Source: Neogemmobacter tilapiae
GTDB taxonomy: Bacteria > Pseudomonadota > Alphaproteobacteria > Rhodobacterales > Rhodobacteraceae
Assembly (NCBI RefSeq): GCF_014652215.1
Contig: NZ_BMYJ01000001.1
Location: forward strand, 62,001 to 126,000
DNA length: 64,000 nucleotides
Direction of reading: 5' to 3'
Shown: piece by piece, positions 45,242 to 59,152 of the stretch
Position numbering within the stretch: position 1 is the stretch's first letter
Layout: every line of letters begins with the position of its first letter
Notes under the pieces: model-generated
What the model saw: only the letters and a program-made list of their open reading frames with translations
Database searches by the model: none
Told to the model about the DNA's origin: nothing
Program-made: the position numbers and the translations under genes

Positions 45242-45291
45242 CGGCACGAATCCCCTATAGAACGCAGATTAACCTGATCGGAGAATGACCC

Positions 45292-46662
45292 ATGACCAAG
45301 GGATGGACAAAAGCTGACTGGCGCGCAAAGCCCCGGGTGCAGATGCCCGATTATCCGGATCAGCAGGCGCTTTATTCGGTCGAGGCGCAGCTTTCGAAAT
45401 ATCCGCCGCTGGTCTTTGCGGGCGAGGCGCGTCGGCTGAAGAAATCGCTGGCGGCGGCGTCTGAGGGCAAGGCCTTTCTGTTGCAGGGCGGCGATTGCGC
45501 CGAAAGCTTTGCCGAATTCAGCGCGGACAACATCCGCGACACCTTCCGCGTGCTGTTGCAGATGGCCGTTGTGCTGACCTATGGGGCGAAGGTTCCGGTG
45601 GTGAAAGTGGGCCGCGTGGCGGGGCAATTTGCCAAACCGCGTTCGGCGGCGATGGAAGTGATCAATGGCGTCGAACTGCCCAGCTACAAGGGCGACATCA
45701 TCAATGGCTTTGATGCGACACCCGAGGCGCGGATCCCCGATCCGAACCGGATGCTGCAAGCCTATACCCAAGCGGCAGCCAGCTTGAACCTGCTGCGCGC
45801 GTTTTCGACGGGCGGCTATGCCGATATTCACCGGGTTCATTCTTGGACCCTTGGCTTTGCCGAACATGACAAGGCAGAACGCTACCGCGAACTGTCGAAC
45901 CGGATCAGCGACGCGCTGGACTTCATGGCGGCGGCCGGGGTCGATGGCGACACGGCGCATCAGCTTGCGGCGGTCGACTTCTACACCAGCCACGAGGCGC
46001 TGCTGCTGGAATATGAAGAGGCGCTTTGCCGGGTCGATTCTGTGACCGGCCTGCCGGTCGCGGGTTCGGGTCATATGCTTTGGATCGGTGACCGCACGCG
46101 GCAGCCGGACGGGGCGCATGTCGAATTCTGCCGCGGGGTGCAGAATCCCATTGGTCTGAAATGCGGGCCGACGACGACCGCCGAAGATCTGAAAGTGCTG
46201 ATGGCGAAACTGAACCCGGAAAACGAGGCCGGGCGACTGACCCTGATCGCGCGTTTCGGGGCGGGCAAGGTGGGCGACCATCTGCCGCGCCTGATCCAGA
46301 CGGTGCAAGAAGAAGGCGCCAAGGTGCTGTGGTCCTGCGACCCGATGCATGGCAACACGATCAAGGCGGCCTCGGGATATAAGACGCGGCCGTTTGACTC
46401 GGTCCTGCGCGAGGTGCGCGAATTCTTTGCGATCCATGCCGCCGAAGGCACGGTTCCGGGGGGCGTGCATTTCGAAATGACCGGGCAGGACGTGACCGAA
46501 TGCACCGGCGGTCTGCGGGCTGTGACGGATGAGGATCTGTCCGACCGTTACCACACCGCCTGCGACCCGCGCCTGAACGCGAGCCAGGCGTTGGAGCTGG
46601 CTTTCCTCGTGTCCGAGGAGCTGACAGCGCAACGTCAAGCCGGTCGCCGCGCCGCGATGTAA
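45292..46662 (+). CDS. Class II 3-deoxy-7-phosphoheptulonate (DAHP) synthase
   Basis: A 456-residue class II (plant-type, AroAII) DAHP synthase, first enzyme of the shikimate pathway: phosphoenolpyruvate plus erythrose 4-phosphate. Family landmarks: [14 protein letters not shown] near the start, [14 protein letters not shown] with the metal-binding Cys, [86 protein letters not shown] with the metal His, and [18 protein letters not shown]. The start ATG follows a GGAGAATG context. Followed by a terminator shared with mnmA. Confidence 0.95.
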   Translation: MTKGWTKADWRAKPRVQMPDYPDQQALYSVEAQLSKYPPLVFAGEARRLKKSLAAASEGKAFLLQGGDCAESFAEFSADNIRDTFRVLLQMAVVLTYGAKVPVVKVGRVAGQFAKPRSAAMEVINGVELPSYKGDIINGFDATPEARIPDPNRMLQAYTQAAASLNLLRAFSTGGYADIHRVHSWTLGFAEHDKAERYRELSNRISDALDFMAAAGVDGDTAHQLAAVDFYTSHEALLLEYEEALCRVDSVTGLPVAGSGHMLWIGDRTRQPDGAHVEFCRGVQNPIGLKCGPTTTAEDLKVLMAKLNPENEAGRLTLIARFGAGKVGDHLPRLIQTVQEEGAKVLWSCDPMHGNTIKAASGYKTRPFDSVLREVREFFAIHAAEGTVPGGVHFEMTGQDVTECTGGLRAVTDEDLSDRYHTACDPRLNASQALELAFLVSEELTAQRQAGRRAAM

Positions 46663-46683
46663 GGGGACCAACCCGTAGAATGA

Positions 46684-46709
46684 AAAAGGCGGCCCTAGGG
46701 CCGCCTTTT
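46684..46709. terminator. Bidirectional intrinsic terminator
   Basis: AAAAGGCGGCCC, TA, GGGCCGCCTTTT: a perfect palindrome with 12-bp arms, with A-run and T-run on opposite ends, between the convergent DAHP synthase gene and mnmA, so it can end both transcripts. Confidence 0.92.
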
Positions 46710-46728
46710 GTTTGGCTTGTGGTCGCGT

Positions 46729-47865
46729 TCAATATCCCCGCCAGACCCATCCGCCGCCCAGAACGCGGCTGCTGTCGGGCTGATAGAACACGCAGGCCTG
46801 CCCCGCCGACACCCCATCTTCGGGCGACAGCAGTTCCACCGTCGCCTCATGCGCCGAAATCGGCCGCAGGATGGCGGCGCGCGGCGGGCGCGTCGAGCGC
46901 ACCTTCACCTCGATATGCCATTCCGCCTTTGAGGTCAGATCGACGTCGCCCAGCCAGTTGATCTCGCGCAGGGGCACCATCCGCGTCGAAAGCGCCTCTT
47001 TCGGACCGACCACCACACGCTTCATATCCGCATCCAGCCGCACCACATAGATCGGTGTCTCCAGCCCCCCGATGCCCAGCCCTTTGCGCTGGCCGATGGT
47101 GTAATGGATCACCCCGTTGTGCTGGCCCAGAACATTGCCTTCCAAATCGACAATCTCGCCCGGCTCGGCGGCCCCAGGCCGCAGTTTTTCGATCACCGCT
47201 GCGTAATTCCCGTTGGGCACAAAACAAATGTCCTGGCTGTCCGGCTTATCCGCCACGGGCAGCCCGTATTTCGCAGCCAAGGCCCGCGTTTCCGCTTTGG
47301 AACCCAGATGGCCCAGCGGAAAGCGCAGAAAGTCCAGCTGATCTTGCGTTGTCGAGAACAGGAAATAGCTTTGATCCCTGACCGCATCCGCCGCCCGGTG
47401 CAGTTCGGCCCGTCCGCCCATTTTCCGCTGAATATAATGCCCCGTCGCCATGCAATCAGCGTCCAGATCCCGCGCTGTCGCCAGCAGATCCTTGAACTTC
47501 ACCCGTTCGTTGCAACGGATACAGGGCACCGGCGTCGCCCCTGCAAGATAGGCATCCGCGAATTCCTCGATCACCGCTTCACGGAAGGTGTTTTCATAGT
47601 CCAGCACGTAGTGCGGAAAGCCCATCGCCTCGGCCACCCGCCGCGCGTCATGGATATCCCGGCCCGCGCAGCAGGCGCCCTTTTTCGCCAGCGCCGCCCC
47701 GTGGTCATACAATTGCAGCGTCACACCCACCACGTCATAGCCCTGCGCCTTTAGCTCCGCTGCCACGACAGAGCTGTCCACGCCGCCCGACATGGCCACG
47801 ACCACGCGGGTTTCCGAAGGAGGTTTGGGTAAGCCCAACGAGTTGAGCGGGTGATCAAAGGCCAT
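46729..47865 (-). CDS. mnmA: tRNA-uridine 2-sulfurtransferase MnmA
   Basis: A 378-residue enzyme making 2-thiouridine at position 34 of tRNA-Lys, -Glu and -Gln. It has the PP-loop [15 protein letters not shown] (about residues 21-35), the first catalytic Cys in [14 protein letters not shown] (about residue 118), [14 protein letters not shown] and the second Cys in [12 protein letters not shown] (about residue 215). The central and C-terminal beta domains follow ([26 protein letters not shown]). Length is normal. It diverges from sciP, with about 130 bases between them that include a TTAACCA CtrA half-site (minus strand, 47942-47948). Confidence 0.95.
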   Translation of the reverse strand: MAFDHPLNSLGLPKPPSETRVVVAMSGGVDSSVVAAELKAQGYDVVGVTLQLYDHGAALAKKGACCAGRDIHDARRVAEAMGFPHYVLDYENTFREAVIEEFADAYLAGATPVPCIRCNERVKFKDLLATARDLDADCMATGHYIQRKMGGRAELHRAADAVRDQSYFLFSTTQDQLDFLRFPLGHLGSKAETRALAAKYGLPVADKPDSQDICFVPNGNYAAVIEKLRPGAAEPGEIVDLEGNVLGQHNGVIHYTIGQRKGLGIGGLETPIYVVRLDADMKRVVVGPKEALSTRMVPLREINWLGDVDLTSKAEWHIEVKVRSTRPPRAAILRPISAHEATVELLSPEDGVSAGQACVFYQPDSSRVLGGGWVWRGY

Positions 47866-47941
47866 GATTGTCCGGGGGAAGCGTTGTTTCGTTCTGAATA
47901 TATGAAAATCCTATCTACTCTCAACCCCCGGCCTTCACCAC

Positions 47942-47948
47942 TGGTTAA
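47942..47948 (-). promoter_or_regulatory. CtrA half-site between mnmA and sciP
   Basis: TTAACCA on the minus strand, the half-site typical of CtrA targets, about 50 bases before the sciP start codon. No second half-site at the standard spacing. Confidence 0.35.
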
Positions 47949-47996
47949 GCGTGATCGTGCATGGTCGCACAGACGAACGGCGAAAAGGGTTGGATC

Positions 47997-48275
47997 ATGT
48001 TCCTGAAGAAAGTCGATGGCCCCCGGCAGATTGTCCTTCCGGACGGCAGCCGCCTTAGCCGCGCCGACCTGCCGCCAGCCGATACCCGGCGCTGGGTGGC
48101 CAGCCGAAAGGCGGTGGTGGTCAAGGCGGTGATATACGGCCTGATTCCGGAATCTGAGGCTTTGCAACGCTATGCCCTATCGGCTGAGGAGTTCGCGCTT
48201 TGGCGCGGTGCCGTGGAAACGCATGGTGTGCAGGCCTTGAAAGTGACGGCCATTCAGAAATTTCGTCAGCCCTAG
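47997..48275 (+). CDS. sciP: CtrA inhibitor SciP
   Basis: A 92-residue protein of the SciP (DUF1153) family. In Caulobacter SciP binds CtrA and blocks its transcription activation. The family core is present: KKVDGPRQIVLPDGSRLSRADLPPADTRRWVASRKAVVVKAVIYGLIPESEALQRYALSAEEFALWRGAVETHGVQALKVTAIQKFRQP; it includes a helix-turn-helix at about 45-75. ATG 47997 follows AAAGGG and matches the family start; an upstream in-frame ATG is unlikely. It lies immediately upstream of ctrA, in the same direction, an order that ties inhibitor and target together. Confidence 0.93.
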   Translation: MFLKKVDGPRQIVLPDGSRLSRADLPPADTRRWVASRKAVVVKAVIYGLIPESEALQRYALSAEEFALWRGAVETHGVQALKVTAIQKFRQP

Positions 48276-48313
48276 ATTGTTTTTTGTCGAGCATATGCCA
48301 CAGTAACGGGTAA

Positions 48314-48350
48314 TTAACCAATGGGCGGCATGGTGAAACCAGCTTAACCC
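48314..48350 (+). promoter_or_regulatory. CtrA-type half-sites upstream of ctrA
   Basis: TTAACCA at 48314-48320 and TTAACCC at 48344-48350, in the same orientation, within 60 bases of the ctrA start codon. Together they fit autoregulation by CtrA, which is known in Caulobacter. The full TTAA-N7-TTAA is not present. Confidence 0.5.
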
Positions 48351-48369
48351 TTGGGGACGAGGAAACCCG

Positions 48370-49083
48370 ATGCGTATTTTGTTGGTGGAAGATGATCCTG
48401 CAACCTCGCGCAGCATTGAATTGATGCTGACCCACGCGAACCTGAACGTCTATTGCACTGATCTGGGCGAAGACGGAATCGATCTTGCAAAGCTTTATGA
48501 CTATGACTTGATCCTGCTGGATTTGAACCTGCCGGATATGAGCGGGCATGAAGTGTTGCGCCAACTGCGCCAGTCGCGGATCGACACCCCGATTCTGATT
48601 CTGACCGGTTCAGACGATACGGAAAACAAGATCAAAGGCTTTGGTTTTGGCGCAGACGACTATCTGACCAAACCCTTCCATCGTGAGGAATTGGTGGCCC
48701 GCATCCACGCCATCATCCGCCGCTCCAAGGGCCATGCCCAATCGGTGATCCGCACGGGCCAAGTGAACGTGAATCTGGATGCCAAGACGGTGGATGTCGA
48801 AGGCAAGCCCGTGCATGTGACCGGCAAAGAATATCAGATGCTGGAACTGCTTTCCTTGCGCAAGGGCACCACGCTGACCAAGGAAATGTTTCTGAACCAT
48901 CTTTACGGCGGCATGGATGAGCCGGAACTAAAGATCATCGACGTCTTCATCTGCAAGCTGCGCAAGAAACTGGCCGAGGCAACAGGGGGCCAGAACTACA
49001 TCGAAACCGTCTGGGGCCGCGGCTATGTACTGCGCGATCCGGCGGCGATGGATATGCCGCGCCGCCTGGCGGCCACAGCCTGA
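48370..49083 (+). CDS. ctrA: Response regulator CtrA
   Basis: A 237-residue OmpR-type response regulator. The receiver domain (residues 1-120) has the phospho-acceptor Asp51 in [10 protein letters not shown], acidic residues EDD at 7-9 and the Lys in DDYLTKPFH. The C-terminal winged helix (about 130-230) contains [50 protein letters not shown], the almost invariant CtrA recognition region. In Rhodobacter CtrA controls motility, gene transfer agent and, here by inference, surface proteins. It follows sciP and precedes ligA. Confidence 0.97.
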   Translation: MRILLVEDDPATSRSIELMLTHANLNVYCTDLGEDGIDLAKLYDYDLILLDLNLPDMSGHEVLRQLRQSRIDTPILILTGSDDTENKIKGFGFGADDYLTKPFHREELVARIHAIIRRSKGHAQSVIRTGQVNVNLDAKTVDVEGKPVHVTGKEYQMLELLSLRKGTTLTKEMFLNHLYGGMDEPELKIIDVFICKLRKKLAEATGGQNYIETVWGRGYVLRDPAAMDMPRRLAATA

Positions 49084-49122
49084 CCCTTAGCCAGACTTTA
49101 CCATTGCCTCGCCCCTGCCTAA

Positions 49123-53351
<4,229 letters not shown>

Positions 53352-53352
53352 A

Positions 53353-53396
53353 TTGGGGCTCTGCCCCAAACCCCGAGGTATTTTTGGCAAGATGAA
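53353..53396 (+). repeat. Rhodobacteraceae intergenic repeat element after recG
   Basis: A short hairpin TTGGGGC-TCT-GCCCCAA (53353-53369) followed by ACCCCGAGGTATTTTTGGCA and AGATGAA (to 53396). I recall near-identical blocks recurring many times in intergenic regions of Rhodobacteraceae. It may serve as a terminator. Only one copy is visible in this window. Confidence 0.5.
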
Positions 53397-53437
53397 TGGG
53401 CTTGAGTGAGTCTTTGGCAAAGCGTAAAGGCCGCGCC

Positions 53438-54439
53438 ATGAACATCGCCCATCACCAAGATCTGGCCGAAACCACGGGCTTTCCTTTGCGGGTCAGCGCG
53501 GCCATGGCGGCGCGTTTGGATATGCCCGGCGTGGCGGCGCAGTTTTTGCCGGATGGGCGGGAACTGGTGGTTAGTGATCTGGCGCTGGTCGATCCGATTG
53601 GCGATGAGGTGCATAGCCCGGTGAAGGGTCTGACGCACCGTTATCCGGATCGGGTGATCCTGCGGGCGACGCTTACCTGTGCCGTGCATTGCCGTTTTTG
53701 TTTCCGGCGCGAAGTGGTGGGGGATGCCGGGCCTTTGGCCGAGGCCGACCTTGCGGCGGCGCTGGATTATGTGGCGGCGCGGCCTGCAATTCGCGAAGTG
53801 ATCCTGACGGGGGGCGATCCCTTGATGCTTTCCGAGCGGCGGATCATTGGGTTGCTGGAACGGATTGCGGCGATCCCGCATGTCGATCTGATCCGCCTGC
53901 ACAGCCGGATTCCGGTGGTTTCCCCGGAACGGATTACGCCCGCGCTGGTCAAGGCGATGGATCTGCGGCCTGCGGTCTGGATGGTGCTGCATGTGAACCA
54001 TGCGGATGAGATTGGGGTCGAGGCTGAGGGCGCTTTGGCGCGGCTGGTCAAGGGCGGGGTACCCGTGCTGTCGCAATCGGTGCTGTTGCGGGGGGCGAAT
54101 GATGCCCCTGAAATCTTGGAAGCCTTGTTCCGTAAGCTGCTGATGTTGCGGGTAAAACCTTACTATCTGCATCACGCCGATCTGGTGCGGGGGGGCGAGC
54201 ATTTCCGCACCACGATTGCCGAGGGGCAAGCGATCATGGCCGCCCTGCGGGGCAAGATTAGCGGCACGGCGCTGCCGCAGTATGTGATCGACCTGCCGGG
54301 GGGGCATGGGAAAGTGCCCTTGGGGCCGGATTATCTGGCGGCGGGGCCAAAGGGCCATCGCATCCGCGATCCGCAAGGGGTTTGGCATGATTACGCCGAC
54401 CCGGATCGGGGGCTGTTGCGGGCGGTAAAGTCCGGCTAG
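53438..54439 (+). CDS. KamA-family radical SAM protein (lysine 2,3-aminomutase-like)
   Basis: A 333-residue radical SAM/PLP enzyme. The [4Fe-4S]-binding CxxxCxxC is present as TLTCAVHCRFCFRREVVGD (about residues 86-92), the GGDPLM motif follows, and the C-terminal region has LPPYYLHH-type KPYYLHHADLVRGGEHFRTTI with the PLP-lysine-containing block further on (LPGGHGKVPLGPDYL). Length and motifs fit the EpmB/KamA-like branch that isomerises lysine, in EpmB as part of EF-P modification. No efp or epmA gene is nearby, so the substrate is open. Confidence 0.88.
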   Translation: MNIAHHQDLAETTGFPLRVSAAMAARLDMPGVAAQFLPDGRELVVSDLALVDPIGDEVHSPVKGLTHRYPDRVILRATLTCAVHCRFCFRREVVGDAGPLAEADLAAALDYVAARPAIREVILTGGDPLMLSERRIIGLLERIAAIPHVDLIRLHSRIPVVSPERITPALVKAMDLRPAVWMVLHVNHADEIGVEAEGALARLVKGGVPVLSQSVLLRGANDAPEILEALFRKLLMLRVKPYYLHHADLVRGGEHFRTTIAEGQAIMAALRGKISGTALPQYVIDLPGGHGKVPLGPDYLAAGPKGHRIRDPQGVWHDYADPDRGLLRAVKSG

Positions 54440-54469
54440 AACATCGGGGTGAATGAACGGAGAAGCCCC

Positions 54470-55699
54470 ATGTCCCTGAACCGCCGCGTGTTTTCCCTGT
54501 CTGTGATGGGCAGTCTTTTGTCGGCCTGTGTGGGCGGCGGGGGGCGTGCGCCGGTGGTGCGGTCCAGCGGGGCGGCGTCGTTTCCGCCGCAAGCGAATGC
54601 GGCGTTTGATGCCTGGCTGGCGACGTTCCGCGACAGCAAGGGTGCGGGCTTTTCCTCGGGCACGCAGGCGCAGTTGATGCAGGCGCAATTCCTGCCGGGG
54701 GTGATTGAACGCGACCGGAACCAGACCGAATTCACCCGGACGACCGAGGATTATCTGGCGATTGCAACGTCGCCCGAGCGGATGTCGATTGGGGCGGGTG
54801 CAGTGCGGCAGTATCGCGGGGTGCTGGACGAGGTGGAAGGGCGCTATGGCGTGCCGTGGAATGTGGTGGCCGCCGTCTGGGGCTTGGAAAGCATGTTCGG
54901 GACGCGGCGGGGGGATGTGCCTGTGGTGTCGGCGCTGGCGACCCTGGCCTTTGACGGGCGGCGGGGGGCGTTCTTTGAAAGCCAGTTGGTGGCGGCGCTG
55001 AAGATTCTGGAAAACGGGGATGTTCGGGTTGGCGGCATGACCGGCAGTTGGGCGGGGGCGATGGGGCATACGCAGTTCATCCCGACGTCTTATCTGGCCT
55101 ATGCCGTCGATTTCCGGGGCGATGGGCGGCGGGACATCTGGGGGGATGATCCGACGGATGGTTTGGCCTCCACCGGTGCTTATTTGAGCAAATCGGGTTG
55201 GCAACGGGGCTTGCCTTGGGGGATGGAAGTGTCTTTGCCGAGCGGTTTTGATACGGGGCTGGCGGGACGTGGCAAGGGTAAGTCGGCGGCGGATTGGAAC
55301 GCCTATGGCGTGACGCGGGCCGGTGGAGGGGCGCTGCCTGCGGGCGGGTCGATTTTGCTGCCGGCGGGGACGCAGGGGCCGGCGTTTTTGCTGACGCAGA
55401 ATTTCAATGTGATCCTGCGGTATAACAACGCGGAAAACTATGCGTTGGGGGTGGGGCATCTGTCGGACCGTCTGGCGGGGGCTGGGCCTTTGCGGGGGGC
55501 TTTCCCGCCGGATGCGACAGGGATGACCTTGGCGGACCGTCAGGCCTTGCAGCAAAAGCTGACGGCGGCGGGTTTTGATGCGGGGGGCAGCGATGGGGTG
55601 ATCGGGCCGAAAACGCGCGAGGCGATTGCGGCGGCGGAACGGGCCTTGGGGATGCCGGTGACGGGGGAGCCGTCGCTGGCGCTTCTGCGGCGGCTTTAG
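54470..55699 (+). CDS. Membrane-bound lytic murein transglycosylase B-type
   Basis: A 409-residue lipoprotein with signal and lipobox (RRVFSLSVMGSLLSAC). It cleaves the glycan strand of peptidoglycan to 1,6-anhydro ends. The SLT_2/MltB domain covers about residues 45-320: YGVPWNVVAAVWGLESMFG carries the catalytic Glu, AMGHTQFIPTSYLAYAVDFRGDGRRDIW is the diagnostic MltB stretch. Residues about 345-409 form a peptidoglycan-binding domain 1 (LADRQALQQKLTAAGFDAGGSDGVIGPKTREAIAAAERALG). ATG 54470 follows GGAGAA. Its last bases overlap the convergent arginase gene. Confidence 0.93.
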   Translation: MSLNRRVFSLSVMGSLLSACVGGGGRAPVVRSSGAASFPPQANAAFDAWLATFRDSKGAGFSSGTQAQLMQAQFLPGVIERDRNQTEFTRTTEDYLAIATSPERMSIGAGAVRQYRGVLDEVEGRYGVPWNVVAAVWGLESMFGTRRGDVPVVSALATLAFDGRRGAFFESQLVAALKILENGDVRVGGMTGSWAGAMGHTQFIPTSYLAYAVDFRGDGRRDIWGDDPTDGLASTGAYLSKSGWQRGLPWGMEVSLPSGFDTGLAGRGKGKSAADWNAYGVTRAGGGALPAGGSILLPAGTQGPAFLLTQNFNVILRYNNAENYALGVGHLSDRLAGAGPLRGAFPPDATGMTLADRQALQQKLTAAGFDAGGSDGVIGPKTREAIAAAERALGMPVTGEPSLALLRRL

Positions 55700-56622
55700 C
55701 CACCACGGGTGGGGCGGTCGAAGACCTTTTTGCCCATGAGGCTGGCGACAAGATCGACCATAAGACGCGCCGTGCGGCTGCGTTCATCGAGGGCGGGGTT
55801 GAGTTCGACAAGGTCGAGCGAGGTGACAAGGCCGGATTCGTGGAGGAGCTCCATCACCAGATGCGCCTCACGAAAGGTTGTGCCGCCGGGGACGGTGGTG
55901 CCGACAGCGGGGGCAATGGCGGGGTCAAGGAAATCGACGTCGAGGGAGACGTGGAGCATCCCCTGCAGGGCTTCGACCTGTTTCAGGAAGGTGCGAAGGG
56001 GGGCGACGATGCCCTGTTCATCGAGGACACGCATGTCGTTGATGGCGATGTCATGGCGCAAAAGGGCTGCGTGTTCGGCAGGATCGACGGAACGGATGCC
56101 GAAAAGGCAGATGCGCTCGGCGGGGATGGGTTGGGGGAAGGGGGGGAAGGCGTCAAAGCCGTCGCGGCCGGCGATATAGGCGACGGGGGTGCCATGGAGG
56201 TTGCCGCTGGTCGTCGTCATGGGCGTGTGGAAATCGGAATGGGCGTCGAGCCAGAGAAGGAACAGGGGGCGGGACTGGCGATGGGCATAGGCGGCGGCAC
56301 CGGCGACGGAGCCAAGGGCCAAGGCATGATCGCCGCCGAGAATGATGGGCATTTGACCTGCGGAAAGCGAGTCATCGACGGCATCGCGCAGGGCGTCCGT
56401 CCAGCCCAAGATTTGCGGCAGAGAATGGACGGCGGGATTGGCGCAGGGGGCATCGGGCAGGTCGGTGGGCAGGGACAGATCGCCCAGATCGTCCACCTCA
56501 TGCCCGAGTTCACCAATGGCCTCGGCCAGCCCGGCCACGCGATAGGCGGCGGGGCCCATGCGGCAGCCGGGGCGGCGTTGGCCTTCCTCAACCGGCGCTC
56601 CGATCAGAATGCAGCGGGCCAT
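55696..56622 (-). CDS. rocF: Arginase
   Basis: A 308-residue ureohydrolase converting arginine to ornithine and urea with two Mn2+ ions. Metal ligands are in LGGDHALALGSVAG (His), WLDAHSDFHTP (Asp-His-Asp) and SLDVDFLDPAIAPAVGTTVPGGTTFREA (Asp-x-Asp). The start MARCILIGAPVEEGQRRPGCRMGP with the GAPxxxGxxxxGxxxGP pattern is that of arginases. ATG 56622 follows GGAGGA. Single gene; the divergent neighbour is ccmF, about 116 bases away. Confidence 0.93.
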   Translation of the reverse strand: MARCILIGAPVEEGQRRPGCRMGPAAYRVAGLAEAIGELGHEVDDLGDLSLPTDLPDAPCANPAVHSLPQILGWTDALRDAVDDSLSAGQMPIILGGDHALALGSVAGAAAYAHRQSRPLFLLWLDAHSDFHTPMTTTSGNLHGTPVAYIAGRDGFDAFPPFPQPIPAERICLFGIRSVDPAEHAALLRHDIAINDMRVLDEQGIVAPLRTFLKQVEALQGMLHVSLDVDFLDPAIAPAVGTTVPGGTTFREAHLVMELLHESGLVTSLDLVELNPALDERSRTARLMVDLVASLMGKKVFDRPTRGG

Positions 56623-56738
56623 GGGTTCCTCCTGTCCTTTTTCGCCAGCTTGCCCCAGATCAAGGCGGCGTGACAGGGGCAAGTGAGACTTTCCCCGCGC
56701 GGCGGGCTGGCATAGGTTGGCGGCGCAAGGAAAGGTCG

Positions 56739-58709
56739 ATGATGATTACCGAGCTTGGACATTTCGCGCTGGTTCTGGCGCTGGCCGTGGCGCTGGTACA
56801 GGCCGTCGTGCCCTTGGTGGGCGCGGCGCGGGGCTGGCGGGGCTGGATGGGTTTGGGCGATACGGCGGCCCTGTTGCAGGTTTTGCTGGTGGCCGTGGCC
56901 TTTGCGGCGCTGACCCATGCCTTCGTCACCTCCGATTTTTCGCTGGCTTTGGTGACGGGCAATTCGCATTCCGCCAAGCCGATGCTTTACAAGATCAGTG
57001 GCGTTTGGGGGAACCATGAGGGTTCTTTGCTGCTGTGGTCTTTGATCCTTGCCAGCTATGGCGCGGCGGTGGCCATATGGGGCGGTGGGTTGCCACCCAC
57101 CCTACGGGCGCGGGTTTTGGCAGTGCAGGGGGCGATTGGGGTCGCTTTTCTGGCCTTTCTTCTGTTTACCTCGAACCCTTTTCTGCGCTTGGCCAATCCG
57201 CCCTTTGATGGGCAGGATTTGAACCCCTTGCTGCAAGACCCCGGTTTGGCCTTTCATCCGCCTTTCCTGTATCTGGGCTATGTTGGCCTGAGCATGGCCT
57301 TTTCCTTTGCCATCGCCGCACTGATTGGGGGCCGAGTCGATGCGGCTTGGGCGCGCTGGGTGCGGCCTTGGACTTTGGCCGCTTGGATATTCCTGACCAT
57401 TGGTATCGCCATGGGGTCTTGGTGGGCCTATTACGAACTCGGCTGGGGTGGGTTCTGGTTTTGGGATCCGGTGGAAAATGCCAGCCTGATGCCTTGGCTT
57501 TTTGCCGCTGCCTTGTTGCATTCCGCAATTGTCGTGGAAAAGCGCGAAAGCCTGAAGGCCTGGACGATCCTTTTGGCCATTCTGGGTTTCGGCTTTTCGC
57601 TGATCGGCACGTTCATCGTACGGTCAGGCGTCATCACCTCGGTTCATGCTTTTGCCAATGATCCCGAACGCGGGGTGTTCATTCTGCTGATCCTTGCCGT
57701 CTTTGTCGGCGGCGGGCTGACCCTTTTCGCGGCGCGCGGCGCGGCCTTGCAGGCGAAGGGGGTTTTTGGGCTGGTCAGCCGGGAATCGGCTTTGGTGTTC
57801 AACAACCTGCTTTTGTCGGTAGCGGCTTTCGTGGTTTTCATCGGCACGATCTGGCCTTTGGTGGCGGAGCTGTTCTGGGACCGCAAACTTTCAGTCGGCG
57901 CACCCTTCTTTAACGCGGCCTTTACGCCCTTTATCGTGGCTTTGGCGGTGCTGTTGCCCTTGGGTGCGATGCTGGCGTGGAAGCGGGGCGATGTGCCGCG
58001 TGCCGGGCGGGCCTTGGTGCCGGTGCTGCTGTTATCGGCGGGCTTGGCGGCGCTGGCCTATTCCATGCAGACCCAACGTTCGGCGCTTGGTCCCATTGGT
58101 CTGGGGCTGGGGGCCTGGGTTGTCTTTGGTTCGCTGGCTGATCTGTGGGGCCGGACGGGGCGGCAGGGTTTTGGCGAGCGACTGGCCCGCATGACGCGGT
58201 TGCCGCGTGCCGATTGGGGCAAGGCCACCGCGCATATCGGTTTCGGCATCACTTTGTTTGCCGTGGCGGCGCTGCTGTCGTGGAAGGTCGAGGATATTCG
58301 CGTGGTGCAGCCGGGCGAAACCTTTCCTCTGGGACGTTATGACGTGACGCTGGTCCAGGTGCAGACGGATCTGCAAGGGCCGAACTATCTGGCGACGCAG
58401 GCCGAACTGCGGGTGACGCGGAACGGGCCACAGGTGACGACCCTGTTTCCGGAAAAGCGGGTCTATCCGGTGACGCGCATGCCAACGACCGAGGCGGCGA
58501 TTGACTATGGTTTCTGGCGCGACCTGTATCTGGTGATCGGGGATCAGCAGGAAAACGGTGGCTGGACGGTGCGCAGCTACATCGAACCCTTTGCGAACTG
58601 GCTGTGGGCGGGATGCCTGATCATGGCTTTGGGCGGTGGCATCAGCCTGACCGACCGGCGCTATCGGCTGGCGGCGGGGGCGGCCAAGGCCAAGGCGGTG
58701 ACAGCATGA
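56739..58709 (+). CDS. ccmF: Cytochrome c heme lyase subunit CcmF
   Basis: A 656-residue polytopic inner-membrane protein of system I cytochrome c maturation; together with CcmH it attaches heme to apocytochrome c in the periplasm. The WWD-type heme-handling domain is GWGGFWFWDPVENASLMPWL, preceded by VWGNHEGSLLLWSLIL and NPLLQDPGLAFHPPFLYLGYVG with conserved His. About 15 membrane segments. ATG 56739 is followed by a second ATG; AAGGAAAGG is upstream. Its stop overlaps the ccmH start (ATGA). ccmE and ccmI are not in the window. Confidence 0.95.
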   Translation: MMITELGHFALVLALAVALVQAVVPLVGAARGWRGWMGLGDTAALLQVLLVAVAFAALTHAFVTSDFSLALVTGNSHSAKPMLYKISGVWGNHEGSLLLWSLILASYGAAVAIWGGGLPPTLRARVLAVQGAIGVAFLAFLLFTSNPFLRLANPPFDGQDLNPLLQDPGLAFHPPFLYLGYVGLSMAFSFAIAALIGGRVDAAWARWVRPWTLAAWIFLTIGIAMGSWWAYYELGWGGFWFWDPVENASLMPWLFAAALLHSAIVVEKRESLKAWTILLAILGFGFSLIGTFIVRSGVITSVHAFANDPERGVFILLILAVFVGGGLTLFAARGAALQAKGVFGLVSRESALVFNNLLLSVAAFVVFIGTIWPLVAELFWDRKLSVGAPFFNAAFTPFIVALAVLLPLGAMLAWKRGDVPRAGRALVPVLLLSAGLAALAYSMQTQRSALGPIGLGLGAWVVFGSLADLWGRTGRQGFGERLARMTRLPRADWGKATAHIGFGITLFAVAALLSWKVEDIRVVQPGETFPLGRYDVTLVQVQTDLQGPNYLATQAELRVTRNGPQVTTLFPEKRVYPVTRMPTTEAAIDYGFWRDLYLVIGDQQENGGWTVRSYIEPFANWLWAGCLIMALGGGISLTDRRYRLAAGAAKAKAVTA

Positions 58710-59152
58710 TCCGGGCTCTGTTGCTGCTTTTGGCGCTGGCCACGCCCGTATGGGCGGTAGAGCTGGATGAAATGCTGGCCGACCCGGCGCAAGAGGCACG
58801 GGCGCGGGACTTGTCGAAAGGGCTGCGCTGTCTGGTCTGCCGGAACGAGAATATTGACGACAGCCATGCCACGATTGCCCGCGACCTGCGGCTGTTCCTG
58901 CGCGAAAGGATCGCGGCGGGGGACACGGACGAACAGGCGATTGCCGCCATCGTAGCGCGATACGGTGAATATGTGCTGCTGAACCCGACGACCGGGGGCG
59001 CGAACATCCTGCTGTGGCTGGCGGGGCCGCTCTTGTTGCTGCTGGGCGGCGGGATTGCCGTGGCGACCCTGCGGCGGAGGGCGGTGGCAGCCGAGGTGAC
59101 GGGCCTGAGCGAAGAGGAACAGGCCCGCCTAAGGGAATTGACGGGCGATTAG
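58706..59152 (+). CDS. ccmH: Cytochrome c maturation protein CcmH (CycL)
   Basis: A 148-residue periplasmic thioredoxin-like reductant of apocytochrome c, membrane-anchored. N-terminal signal MIRALLLLLALATPVWAVE, the diagnostic LRCLVCRNENIDDSHATIARDLRLFLRERI with the CxxC pair (about residues 42-45), and a C-terminal membrane anchor (LLWLAGPLLLLLGGGIAVATL, about 100-121). Coupled to ccmF by a 4-base overlap, convergent with ilvH, overlapping by 4 bases. Confidence 0.95.
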   Translation: MIRALLLLLALATPVWAVELDEMLADPAQEARARDLSKGLRCLVCRNENIDDSHATIARDLRLFLRERIAAGDTDEQAIAAIVARYGEYVLLNPTTGGANILLWLAGPLLLLLGGGIAVATLRRRAVAAEVTGLSEEEQARLRELTGD

